From NCBI RefSeq assembly GCF_025398195.1, contig NZ_JAODNV010000009.1, positions 124,001 to 188,000 on the forward strand: DNA of 64,000 nt. Reading direction: 5' to 3'. Every line of letters begins with the position of its first letter. Position 1 is the first letter of the stretch. The position numbers were made by a program, and so were the translations under genes. This DNA is from Chelativorans petroleitrophicus. Lineage in GTDB: Bacteria > Pseudomonadota > Alphaproteobacteria > Rhizobiales > Rhizobiaceae. Under the pieces are notes generated by a model. It ran no database searches. It was not told where the DNA came from and worked only from the letters and a program-made list of their open reading frames with translations. Below, in pieces: positions 33,752 to 42,194 of this stretch.

Positions 33752-34792
33752 TCAGATCGCCGCGCCCGTCTCAGGGTCGAACCACCGCGCACGGCCGGGT
33801 TTCGGCACGAGGCTCAGCGTGTCGCCCGGCGAGACGTTAAGCTCCGAGTCCACCACAGCGCGGAAGGGTGCGCCGCCAACCTTGCAGCTCAGCAGGATAT
33901 GGGCGCCAAGGGGCTCGACCAGACGGACCGTGGCGGCAAGCCCGCCGGGGCCGATATCCAGATCCTCAGGCCGGATGGCGAATTCGAGGATATCCCGCGA
34001 TGCATCGGGGCCGTCGAAGCTCACGCCTGCGACCCGCCACTTGCCGCTTCCATTCTTCGCCGCCGGCAGGAAGTTCATGGGTGGATTGCCGATAAAGCTG
34101 CCGACGAAGCGTGTGGCCGGGTTGCGATATACCTCGATCGGGGTTGCGGCCTGCACGATGCGGCCGGCGTTCATGACCGAGATGCGGTCGGCGAGGCTCA
34201 TCGCCTCCACCTGATCGTGGGTGACATAGATGGTCGTGGTCTTGCTCTCGGCCAGCACGCCCTTGAGCTCGGCGCGCATTTCGAGCCTGAGCAGCGCGTC
34301 GAGATTGGACAGCGGCTCGTCCATCAGGATCACGTCCGGCTCCATGGCTAGCGCCCGGGCCACGGCCACGCGCTGGCGCTGGCCGCCGGAAAGCTGGCCG
34401 GAATAGCGCTTCAAGAGCTGCCCGATCTGCATCAACTCGGCGGTGCGGTTGACGCGCCGGTCGATTTCCGCCTGCGGCAGCTTCTTCATGCGCAGCCCGA
34501 AGGCGATGTTCTCGAACACGGTCAGGTGCGGAAAGACCGCATAATTCTGGAACACCATGGCGATGCCACGCCCGCGCGGCGGAAGGGTGTCGACGCGGCG
34601 CCCGCCGATCCACACCTCCCCCTGGCTTGCCTGCTCGAGCCCCGCAATGATGCGCAGAAGCGTGGTCTTGCCGCAGCCGGAGGCGCCCAGCAGCACCATG
34701 AACTCCTGATCCCTGATCGTGAGGTCGATCGAGTGGAGCGCCTGGAAACTCCCGAAGCTCTTGGCGACGTTCTTGATGACGATTTCGGCCAT
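33752..34792 (-). CDS. sugar ABC transporter ATP-binding protein (UgpC/MalK class)
   Basis: This 346-residue ATPase has Walker A GASGCGKTT, Q-loop MVFQNYAVFPH, signature LSGGQRQRVAVARALA, Walker B VILMDEPLSNLDA and switch His in VTHDQVEAM. A C-terminal TOBE/regulatory domain of about 110 residues follows, as in carbohydrate importers. It lies 9 bp after the second permease gene and powers the transporter encoded upstream. Confidence 0.94.
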   Translation of the reverse strand: MAEIVIKNVAKSFGSFQALHSIDLTIRDQEFMVLLGASGCGKTTLLRIIAGLEQASQGEVWIGGRRVDTLPPRGRGIAMVFQNYAVFPHLTVFENIAFGLRMKKLPQAEIDRRVNRTAELMQIGQLLKRYSGQLSGGQRQRVAVARALAMEPDVILMDEPLSNLDALLRLEMRAELKGVLAESKTTTIYVTHDQVEAMSLADRISVMNAGRIVQAATPIEVYRNPATRFVGSFIGNPPMNFLPAAKNGSGKWRVAGVSFDGPDASRDILEFAIRPEDLDIGPGGLAATVRLVEPLGAHILLSCKVGGAPFRAVVDSELNVSPGDTLSLVPKPGRARWFDPETGAAI

Positions 34793-34801
34793 TGAAGTCT
34801 C

Positions 34802-35647
34802 CTAGCGGTTCGCGATGCCCCACATGGCGAAGAGGTACCTTCGCACGGCGAAGATGAAGATCAGGGCGGGGATCACCAGCGCCGCACCGCCCGCGAATTT
34901 CAGGTGCAGCGGAGAGACATTGAGGTTCTGTACGAGGAAGGCAGTGAGCGTCCGGTTGTGGATCGTCAGCACCGCCGCGGCAAAGACCTCGTTCCAGGAA
35001 ATGATGAAGGCGAAGACGGCCGAGGCCACGATGCCGGGCAGCACCAGCGGCAGCACCACCTTGCGGAAGGCCTGCCAGCGGTTGCAACCGAGCGTCCAAG
35101 CGGCTTCCTCCAGTTCCACCGGAATGCCGGAAAAGAGCGAAAAGGTGATGAGAACCGCGAAGGGTAGCGCAAGAACCGTATGGACGATCGCAAGGCCGAT
35201 CTGCGTGTCGTCAAGCCCCGTGCGGATGAAAAGCACGGCGAGCGGCAGGGCCAAGAGCGGCAGGGGAAAGGCACGGGTCATCACCACCAGCAGGCGGAAC
35301 GCCTCCTTGCCCGGAAAATCGAAGCGCGATAGCGCGTAGCCCGCCGGCGCGCCAATACCGATGGACAGGATCATCGTGAGCACGGCGACGATGATCGAAT
35401 TGAGGAGCGCATCGAGGACACCGGCAAAGTTGAGGAAGAAACTGATCGAACCGAAGTCGAAGGAGGGGATGCCCGTCTTCGGAAAGCCGCTCACCTCCTG
35501 CGGCGAGGACAGCGTGTTGACGAAGAGAAGGTAGATCGGAACGAGCACCCATACGCAGAGAACGACGACGGCGGCACCGAACAAGAAGCGTCCTGCCGAA
35601 CGGACCTCGACCCTGCGGGCAGTATCTGTCCCGGCGACGGCCGTCAT
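34802..35647 (-). CDS. sugar ABC transporter permease (MalG class)
   Basis: This 281-residue permease has about six membrane segments and the EAA loop IPVELEEAAWTLGCNRWQAFRKVVLPLVLPG. The ATG at 35647 was chosen because it overlaps the stop of the preceding permease by 4 bp (ATGA) and gives a normal N-terminus; a start at 35770 would lie inside the other permease gene. Confidence 0.92.
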   Translation of the reverse strand: MTAVAGTDTARRVEVRSAGRFLFGAAVVVLCVWVLVPIYLLFVNTLSSPQEVSGFPKTGIPSFDFGSISFFLNFAGVLDALLNSIIVAVLTMILSIGIGAPAGYALSRFDFPGKEAFRLLVVMTRAFPLPLLALPLAVLFIRTGLDDTQIGLAIVHTVLALPFAVLITFSLFSGIPVELEEAAWTLGCNRWQAFRKVVLPLVLPGIVASAVFAFIISWNEVFAAAVLTIHNRTLTAFLVQNLNVSPLHLKFAGGAALVIPALIFIFAVRRYLFAMWGIANR

Positions 35648-36489
35648 AGCGTAGCTCCTTTCGGAACGCGCAGCGCCCGCAGATAAACAAGCGTCGCCGC
35701 AACGGAGATGATGAGGATCACCAGCGCGTAGGCCGAGGCGACGCTGCGGTTCTGCAGCGCGAACTGCCACTGGAACGTCTCACCCATGAGCACCGGCAGT
35801 GTGGTGCCGCCCAGAGCAATCACGACGGCGAAGACCTCGAAGGCGAGCAGCGTGCGCAGGATGAGCGCCGTCTGCAGGCTGGGACGCAGGAGCGGGAGCG
35901 TGATCTTGAGGAAACGCTTCCACGGCCCCGCGCCGAAGACCTCCGCAGCCTCATAGTATTCCTTCGGAATGAGGCCCATGCCCGCAACGAGGATCACCAT
36001 CATGATCGCGGTGGCGCGCCAGACCTCGGCCATCACCACGGCGAGAAAGATGACCCAGATGCTTTGATAACCGAGGAAAAGGATCGGCTGATCGATGATC
36101 CCGAGACCGACCAGCAGCGAATTGAGAAAGCCCGACTGCTCGAAGATCGCGAGCCAGATGATGCCCGCCGCTAGATCCGAGAGGCCGAGCGGGATCGAGA
36201 AGATGTAGAGGATCGTGCCGCGCCCTCTTTCGAGCGTGCTGACGATCGAGGCCATCGAGAGCGCCAGCGCAAGCTGGATGGGCACCACAACGGCGGCGAG
36301 AAGAAGCGTCCAGCCGAGTGCCGGGCGGAATTTCCAATGGGTCGCCATCGTCTGAATGTGCTGCAGTGTAAAGCCTTCCGGCCCCGTGAATGCGAGCAGC
36401 GCAATCTCCACGAACGGATAAACGAAGAAGACCAGCAGAAACAGCGTAGCCGGCAGGAGCAGGAGATAGGGCAGGGCTTTGTTTGGCAT
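35644..36489 (-). CDS. sugar ABC transporter permease (MalF class)
   Basis: This 281-residue permease has about six membrane segments and the EAA loop IPKEYYEAAEVFGAGPWKRFLKITLPLLRPS. The ATG at 36489 (MPNKALPYLLLLPATLFLL) gives the normal N-terminus; an in-frame ATG at 36534 adds 15 residues. It lies about 170 bp downstream of the binding-protein gene, across a strong hairpin. Confidence 0.92.
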   Translation of the reverse strand: MPNKALPYLLLLPATLFLLVFFVYPFVEIALLAFTGPEGFTLQHIQTMATHWKFRPALGWTLLLAAVVVPIQLALALSMASIVSTLERGRGTILYIFSIPLGLSDLAAGIIWLAIFEQSGFLNSLLVGLGIIDQPILFLGYQSIWVIFLAVVMAEVWRATAIMMVILVAGMGLIPKEYYEAAEVFGAGPWKRFLKITLPLLRPSLQTALILRTLLAFEVFAVVIALGGTTLPVLMGETFQWQFALQNRSVASAYALVILIISVAATLVYLRALRVPKGATL

Positions 36490-36616
36490 GGTCTTCGATC
36501 GCTCCCAGATCCCTTCAGTGCTCCACAGAAACACGGAAAGGACCCAAGCTATTGTTTTTTGAGCATTCCGGACGGAACATTCTGGTATCCGCCTTTCCCG
36601 GAATGGCGCCCGGCCA

Positions 36617-36648
36617 TGCCGCCGGCCAGATAGTGAAGGCCGGCGGCA
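36617..36648 (-). promoter_or_regulatory. strong intra-operon hairpin between binding-protein and permease genes
   Basis: An 11-bp perfect inverted repeat (TGCCGCCGGCC / GGCCGGCGGCA) around a 10-base loop lies 12 bp downstream of the binding-protein stop. No T run follows in the direction of transcription, so it is not a classical terminator. Hairpins in this position protect the 3' end of binding-protein mRNA and give it excess over the permeases. Confidence 0.7.
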
Positions 36649-36660
36649 ATGGTTGATGGC

Positions 36661-37929
36661 CTATTCGACTGGGCAGGGGCCGTCCGACGGCTCGTCCGGC
36701 AGCCAGCAGGGAGCGTTCGCCTGCTCCAGGATGCCGCGCAGCGTCTGAGCCTGCTGGTCGAGCACGTCGCGGACCGGCTGGCCAGCCAGCACGATGCGCT
36801 CGAATGTGTCGGTGTAGACCTGGTTGAACTGCCCACCGAGATCGCCGAGACCGACGGGAAGAAGCGCCGGCAGCGCGTCGTCGGCGGCCGTCATTTTTTG
36901 GATTGCGGGGCCGAGCGCCTGGGCCGAGGCCGGCAGGTCTTCCGGCAATGTGGTCTCGACGGTCGGGAAGAAGTTGGTGGCAAGCAGCGTCGCAACCTGC
37001 GTCTCCGGCTGCATCATGTACTGAACGACGCGCTTGGCTTCATCCACGTCCGGCGCCGTCTTCGGTACGGCGAGGCCCGCCAGCACAGGCATAAAGCCGC
37101 GACCCTCCGGCCCCGCCGGCGCGGGAAAAGCCACGAAGTCATCCGGGCGCTGATTGAAAGCTTCCGCGAGCCTGGCGATGTGATCGAAGGCCACCCACAC
37201 ATCGCCGCTCAGGAGCGGTTCCTGCATGAAGGAATAGGTGGTCGAAGCCGGGTTGGTGTACTGCCACAGCTCCTTGAACATGTTCCAGCCCTGCTCGGCC
37301 TCGGCGGAGGCGAACTTCGTCACCATCGAGTTGGAGTAGGAGGGCAGGAGGAAGCCCTGGAAGAAACGGTGCTTCAGCCCCTGCGGCCCTGCCGGGAAGC
37401 CGAATTTCGGCGAACCGGTCTGCTCCGCCAGCGCCTTAGCCCAGGCCACGAGCTGGTCGTAGGTGAGCGCGTCGAGGTCAGCTCCCTCGGGCAGGTATTC
37501 GAGCGCCTGCTTGTTGGCCGCCATTACATAGTTGGCCTGCATCCAGGGCAGGTATTTCTGCTCTTCCGTGCCGAGCTTTCCAAGCTCCAGAAAGGCCGGA
37601 ATGACCTCGACTCCACCGAGATCCACATCCGACAGATCCACCCACTGGTCCGTGTAGGTGGCAAGTTCGCCGTGCAGCGCGCCGACGAGGCCGATCGTGC
37701 CCTTATCGGCCTGGAACTCAGCCTCGAGGCGCGTGATGAAGGGGCCCGGCTCCTGCGGCTGGAAATCGACCTCTCCGTCGAACCCGGACAGCACCTGCTC
37801 GCGCATGCGCTGGGTTTCCTCGATGGGCGCCGCCTGGTTCGACCAGAACAGCACCTGCGCCCCGGCGGCCGGTGCTGTGAGCGACAGGGCGACGGCCGCG
37901 CCTGCCAATATGGATATGTGTCTGGGCAT
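36661..37929 (-). CDS. sugar ABC transporter substrate-binding protein (family 1)
   Basis: This 422-residue periplasmic protein has a signal peptide (HISILAGAAVALSLTAPAAGA), then QVLFWSNQAAP. C-terminal-lobe features include PGKEGRG-like PAPAGPEGRGFMPVLAGLAVPK and DEAKRVVQYMMQPETQ, as in family 1 sugar binders. Four or so cysteines occur near the C-terminus (ANAPCWLPDEPSDGPCPVE), probably one disulfide. The ATG at 37929 follows GGGAGGAAAGAAA. The gene lies 31 bp after lacI in the same operon. Ligand unknown; the glycosidase downstream suggests a short glycoside. Confidence 0.9.
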   Translation of the reverse strand: MPRHISILAGAAVALSLTAPAAGAQVLFWSNQAAPIEETQRMREQVLSGFDGEVDFQPQEPGPFITRLEAEFQADKGTIGLVGALHGELATYTDQWVDLSDVDLGGVEVIPAFLELGKLGTEEQKYLPWMQANYVMAANKQALEYLPEGADLDALTYDQLVAWAKALAEQTGSPKFGFPAGPQGLKHRFFQGFLLPSYSNSMVTKFASAEAEQGWNMFKELWQYTNPASTTYSFMQEPLLSGDVWVAFDHIARLAEAFNQRPDDFVAFPAPAGPEGRGFMPVLAGLAVPKTAPDVDEAKRVVQYMMQPETQVATLLATNFFPTVETTLPEDLPASAQALGPAIQKMTAADDALPALLPVGLGDLGGQFNQVYTDTFERIVLAGQPVRDVLDQQAQTLRGILEQANAPCWLPDEPSDGPCPVE

Positions 37930-37960
37930 TTTCTTTCCTCCCTTGCTAGGTGTTCCCGGA

Positions 37961-39004
37961 TCAAAGTTTCGATAACGGCGCCGGACCATGGCTGGCCCGT
38001 GCGACCAGTGTCGGCCGTACGAGACGGGTGAGCGGTTCATCGGCTCTTTTCTCGATGACCGAGACCAGCATGCGAGCGATCTCGCGTGCCGAACTGCGCG
38101 TATGCGTGTCGAATGTCGTGAGCCCCGGCGGGGCGTAGGCCGAGGCCGTGATGTTGTCGAAGCCGACCACCGAAAGATCGCGCGGGATCGAAATGCCCGC
38201 GCGCGCCGCTTCCTCCATCACCGTCAGCGCCAACTCGTCGAAGAGGCCGAGAATGGCGGTCGGGCGCTCCGGACGCTGGAGAAGGCCATTGATGGCGGCC
38301 ACGATCGCACCCCGGTCGAAGCGGGGCGCGGCGGCAACCTCCAGCCTAACGGACGGATCGCCGCGTTTTTCGATGGCCTCCCGCAGGCCGCGCTCGCGCA
38401 GGTGGCGGAAGGTCATGGGGTCCGTGATGCTTATGAGCCCGAAACGGCGGTGGCCGAGCTCGTAGAGCATGTCGAAGGCTTCGGCGAAGGCGGCGCCTCC
38501 ATCCGAATCCAGCCAGTTGTGCGCCGAGTTACCGTTGAGCAGCCGTCCATGGCCGATGAAGGGAATATTGCGCTCCATGAGGTAGCGGAGGCGTTCGTCG
38601 TTTTCCGCCACGCGCGGCACCACGACGCCGTCCACCCGGCCGGACTCCACCGCGTGCTTGAGCACGTCGAGCTCGGACTGACCGGGCTGCGCCGTGGCGA
38701 TCAGGAGATCGTAGCCGTGCTCCACAAGACCTTCGCCCAGCCCGGTGATGAAGTCGCCAAGATAGGAGTCCACGAAATTGGGGCCGCGGATCGGCAGAAC
38801 GAAGCCCACGAAACCGCTGCGGCCCGACACAAGCTGACGGGCGGCTACATTGGGCACATAGCCGCGTGCCCGGGCCGCCTCAAGCACTCGCTGACGCGTC
38901 TTGAGAGCGATGGCCTCGTGGCCTGCCAGCGCACGCGACACCGTCGTTACCGAAATGTCGAGCGCTTTGGCCAGTTCCTTGAGAGTCACTCCGCGTGGCG
39001 CCAA
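37961..39004 (-). CDS. LacI-family transcriptional regulator
   Basis: This 347-residue repressor has the HTH VTLKELAKALDISVTTVSRAL, hinge RGYVPNVAARQLVSG, and a periplasmic-binding-like effector domain (GFVLPIRGPNFVDSYLGDF... VVGFDNITASAYAPPGLTT). The start appears to be TTG at 39004, preceded by GGGAGGAACG; a GTG five codons later is the alternative. It is the first gene of the sugar ABC operon and probably represses itself and the operon through the palindrome at 39059. Confidence 0.93.
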   Translation of the reverse strand: MAPRGVTLKELAKALDISVTTVSRALAGHEAIALKTRQRVLEAARARGYVPNVAARQLVSGRSGFVGFVLPIRGPNFVDSYLGDFITGLGEGLVEHGYDLLIATAQPGQSELDVLKHAVESGRVDGVVVPRVAENDERLRYLMERNIPFIGHGRLLNGNSAHNWLDSDGGAAFAEAFDMLYELGHRRFGLISITDPMTFRHLRERGLREAIEKRGDPSVRLEVAAAPRFDRGAIVAAINGLLQRPERPTAILGLFDELALTVMEEAARAGISIPRDLSVVGFDNITASAYAPPGLTTFDTHTRSSAREIARMLVSVIEKRADEPLTRLVRPTLVARASHGPAPLSKL

Positions 39005-39058
39005 ACGTTCCTCCCAACTTTCCTGAGGGGAACTGTAGAGCGTTTAATCGACTTTTGC

Positions 39059-39066
39059 AAACGTTT
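39059..39066. promoter_or_regulatory. putative LacI-type operator
   Basis: AAACGTTT with the central CG typical of LacI/GalR operators, inside TTTTGCAAACGTTTTAAA, lies 55 bp before the lacI start. A second, partial copy (AAACGTT, 39003-39009) overlaps the start codon. The 275-bp gap 39005-39279 holds this operator and presumably the divergent promoters of lacI and the GntR gene; nothing else was seen. Confidence 0.6.
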
Positions 39067-39279
39067 TAAATTCCACCTTCGGACATCGCCAATGGCTTGG
39101 CGCGGGTGCCTATCACACAAAGTCCCGGGCCCGGTTGGTCAGAAGCTTTCAACGAGACCGGGCGACTCAGGAATGACAAGCGTCGAGACGATAGTCCGCA
39201 GCGATCCGTCCGCCTTCCGCACAGGATCGGCGCTTGACAAGAAAACTCAAGGCTGACCAAATACGAAACCAATAGAAAA

Positions 39280-40068
39280 ATGGTTCCCCTTCAGGGGCGG
39301 AACAGGGCCGGCAGTTTGAGCTCGAAATCCAATTCGTCCATCGCGTTGGGAACGCTGCGCGTGCTCGTGCAGCAGCACCGCGACGACGCGGAATGGCAGC
39401 TTCCCCCTGAGCGCGAGCTGGCGCTTTCCATGGGGCTTGGCCGCCGCGCCGTCCGCAGGGCGTTGGAAGTACTCGAGGCCGAAGGCCTTATCTGGCGGCA
39501 GCAAGGGAAGGGGACCTTTATAGGGCGTCGTCCCGCTATTCAGCCGCATGCTTTCGGCAAGCTCGTCGAGCGCATCAGCCCGTCGGAGGTTATGGAGGCA
39601 CGCCTCCAAATGGAACCGGCGATGGCACGCATGGCCGCATTCCGCAGTTCCAGCGAGGATATCGCAGCGCTCGACAGGCTTGCGAAGAAGATACAGGCAG
39701 CTTCCGACGACGACGGCTGGGAGCTTTGGGACAGCGCCTTTCACCGGCGCATCGCCGAATGTGCGGGCAACGGGCTGATGCTCGCGCTGTTCGACGTGGT
39801 GCAGCAGGCTCGCCAGGAGCCAAACTGGCGACGGCTCAGATCAAAGGCGCGTACGCCTGAGCAGCGCGACCGCGCTTACCGGGATCATGAGGAGATCGTA
39901 CAGGCCATCGCGAACCGGGACGGTGCCGCCGCGGAGCGGGCGATGCGGCGGCATCTGAGCACGCTCAACGCCGACCTTCTGTCCATTCTGCTGGGCAGCG
40001 ACGATGCGGAGGACGCGGTCGAAGGGATCGGGCCAGGGCGACCAGAAGAGCTGCAGTCGCATGAGTGA
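39280..40068 (+). CDS. GntR-family (FadR/FCD) transcriptional regulator
   Basis: This 262-residue regulator has a winged helix (QLPPERELALSMGLGRRAVRRALEVLEAEGLIWRQQGKGTFIG) and an FCD effector domain (LQMEPAMARMAAFRSS, WDSAFHRRIAECAGN, DHEEIVQAIANRDGAAAERAMRRHL, with the usual His ligands). The unusually Ser-rich first 20 residues suggest a disordered arm. It starts at ATG 39280. It precedes a solute-binding-protein remnant and gamma-glutamyltransferase, and may have controlled a peptide transporter that is now lost. Confidence 0.9.
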   Translation: MVPLQGRNRAGSLSSKSNSSIALGTLRVLVQQHRDDAEWQLPPERELALSMGLGRRAVRRALEVLEAEGLIWRQQGKGTFIGRRPAIQPHAFGKLVERISPSEVMEARLQMEPAMARMAAFRSSSEDIAALDRLAKKIQAASDDDGWELWDSAFHRRIAECAGNGLMLALFDVVQQARQEPNWRRLRSKARTPEQRDRAYRDHEEIVQAIANRDGAAAERAMRRHLSTLNADLLSILLGSDDAEDAVEGIGPGRPEELQSHE

Positions 40069-40285
40069 ATCCGTCGGCTCCGTGCCTTCGCTCGGGCGCA
40101 GGCAGGGGCGGCTTGCCACCATCAAGGGCGCCACGCCTGACACCCAGGCGAGGACAGCGCTTTACGAGGAGGCGCAGAAAATCCTGCAGGACGAGCTGCC
40201 CATCATCTACATCTACCACCAGCCCTGGCCTTTCGTGCTCTCCGGCGACGGCCTGCGTGATGCGCTCGACCCTCGCGACAACTGA
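40061..40285 (+). pseudogene. dipeptide/oligopeptide-binding protein (SBP family 5), C-terminal fragment
   Basis: An open frame starts at ATG 40061, overlapping the end of the GntR gene. Only the last 55 residues or so are recognisable: TPDTQARTALYEEAQKILQDELPIIYIYHQPWPFVLS, the typical C-terminal segment of DppA-like proteins, normally about 530 residues long. The first 20 codons are not family sequence, so the break is near 40120. The fragment is followed by 26 bp and then an intact gamma-glutamyltransferase gene. Confidence 0.75.
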
Positions 40286-40311
40286 TAACGAATAGACGGA
40301 GCAAATAGTCC

Positions 40312-42108
40312 ATGTTCACCACACGGCCGGAGATCCTCGGCACATTCGGCGTCGTCACCACCACCCATTGGCTCGCCTCCGCCTCCGGGATGGCAATACT
40401 GGAACGCGGCGGCAACGCCTTCGACGCCGCAGTTGCCGCTGGCTTCGTGCTGCAGGTGGTGGAGCCGCACCTTGTCGGCCCCGGCGGCGAGGTGCCGATC
40501 ATCTTCCACTCCGCACGTACCGGCAAAACGCAGGTTCTCTGCGGGCAGGGAACGGCGCCCAAGGCGGCAACGATCGAATACTACACACGCGAAGGGCTGA
40601 AGCTCATCCCGGGCAATGGCCTGCTCGCTACCGTCGTTCCGGGCGCTTTCGACGCCTGGATGCAGCTGCTCCGCGATTTCGGCACCTTGCCCCTCTCCGA
40701 TGTGCTCGCCCCAGCGATCTACTATGCCGAAAAAGGCCATCCGCTTTTGCCGCGCGTGGCAAACACAATCGCCGGCCTGAAGGAGTTCTTCGAGCGCGAG
40801 TGGCCCACCTCCGCCGCTTTCTATACACCGGGCGGACGGGTGCCGCAGGCACGCCAGCTTTTCCGCAATGAGGCGCTGGCGGGCACATGGCGGCGTATCA
40901 TCCGCGAGGCCGAAAGCGGCGGCGGCAGCCGCGAGAAGCAGATCGAGAGGGCGAGGGATGCCTTCTACCGCGGCTTCGTCGCCGAGGAGATCGAGCGCTT
41001 CGCCCGCAGCAACGAGGTGATGGATGAAAGCGGCGAGCGCCACTGCGGCGTAATTACGGCCGACGACATGGCCGGCTGGCAGGCCACCTACGAGGAGCCG
41101 CTCACATATGACTACCACGGCTACACGATCCACAAGATCGGCCCGTGGGGCCAGGGCCCGGTGTTCCTGCAAACGCTGGCGCTGCTCAAGGGCTTCGATC
41201 TTTCGGCAATGGACGCGCGGGGGGCTGAATTCGTCCACACGCTTACCGAGGCGATGAAGCTCGCCTTTGCCGATCGCGAATTCTATTACGGCGACCCCCG
41301 CTTCATCGACGTTCCGATCAAGAAGCTCCTGTCCGACGCCTACAATGACGAGAGGCGCAAGCTCATCGGCCACGATGCCTCGCTCGACCTGCGGCCGGGC
41401 TCCATTCCAGGATATGAGGCTCAGATGGAGCGTATGCGGGAAGTGCTGGAGCGGCTTTCGTGCATTTCCAGCCAGGACGCCGCATCCGCCGAGCCGACTC
41501 TGGCCGACATGCGTTCCGCCCGCCGGGGCGATACCGTGCATCTCGATGTGATCGACGCCGAAGGCAACATGGTCGCTGCCATGCCTTCGGGCGGTTGGTT
41601 CCAGTCCTCGCCCTACATCCCCTCGCTCGGCTTCATGCTCAACAGCCGAGCGCAGATGTTCTGGCTGGAGCCGGGCCTGCCCGGCAGCCTCGAGCCGGGA
41701 AAGCGGCCGCGCACCACGCTCACTCCGAGCCTCGCCTACAAGGACGGCAAGCCATACATGGTTTTCGGCACGCCGGGCGGCGACCAGCAGGAGCAGTGGC
41801 AGCTCCTCTTCTTCCTGCGCCACGTCCACCACGGTCTCAATCTGCAGGAATCGATCGACATGCCGATGTCGCACACCTCCCATTTCCCCAATTCCTTTCA
41901 CCCGCGTGACCGGAAGCCGGGGCACCTTGCCGTCGAGGAGAATTTGGGAGCCGAAACCATCGAGGCGCTCAAGGCGCGCGGACATAAGCTGGAGATCGCG
42001 CCCGAATGGACCATCGGCCGAATGGTCGCCGCAGCCCGCGGCGAGGACGGAATTTTGCGCGCAGCCGCAACGCCGCGGCTGATGCAGGCCTATGCAATCG
42101 GCCGTTGA
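40312..42108 (+). CDS. ggt: gamma-glutamyltransferase family protein
   Basis: This 598-residue Ntn-hydrolase hydrolyses or transfers gamma-glutamyl groups of glutathione or other gamma-glutamyl compounds. Visible are TTHWLASASGMAILERGGNAFDAAVAAGFVLQVVEPHLVGPGGE, and the autoprocessing Thr (about residue 408) in RRGDTVHLDVIDAEGN, followed by MPSGGWFQSSPYIP and GKRPRTTLTP; the FGTPGGDQQ loop is near the end. There is no signal peptide, so it is a cytoplasmic type. It lies after the peptide-binding-protein remnant and 87 bp before a TSUP exporter. Confidence 0.93.
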   Translation: MFTTRPEILGTFGVVTTTHWLASASGMAILERGGNAFDAAVAAGFVLQVVEPHLVGPGGEVPIIFHSARTGKTQVLCGQGTAPKAATIEYYTREGLKLIPGNGLLATVVPGAFDAWMQLLRDFGTLPLSDVLAPAIYYAEKGHPLLPRVANTIAGLKEFFEREWPTSAAFYTPGGRVPQARQLFRNEALAGTWRRIIREAESGGGSREKQIERARDAFYRGFVAEEIERFARSNEVMDESGERHCGVITADDMAGWQATYEEPLTYDYHGYTIHKIGPWGQGPVFLQTLALLKGFDLSAMDARGAEFVHTLTEAMKLAFADREFYYGDPRFIDVPIKKLLSDAYNDERRKLIGHDASLDLRPGSIPGYEAQMERMREVLERLSCISSQDAASAEPTLADMRSARRGDTVHLDVIDAEGNMVAAMPSGGWFQSSPYIPSLGFMLNSRAQMFWLEPGLPGSLEPGKRPRTTLTPSLAYKDGKPYMVFGTPGGDQQEQWQLLFFLRHVHHGLNLQESIDMPMSHTSHFPNSFHPRDRKPGHLAVEENLGAETIEALKARGHKLEIAPEWTIGRMVAAARGEDGILRAAATPRLMQAYAIGR

Positions 42109-42194
42109 GGCCGGTAACGCCGCTTGACGCTATCCCTTCGGTACTTCAAAGGGCGGCTGGCTACAGCTCCGCCATCCTTCAGCGAGACAATTTC

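Noticed and set aside
36649-38031. 460-residue open frame on the plus strand
   Set aside because: Exact antisense of the sugar-binding-protein gene, which has a signal peptide, ribosome site and family motifs.
37988-39256. 422-residue open frame on the plus strand
   Set aside because: Antisense of the LacI regulator, which has HTH and operator context; codon pattern typical of a shadow.
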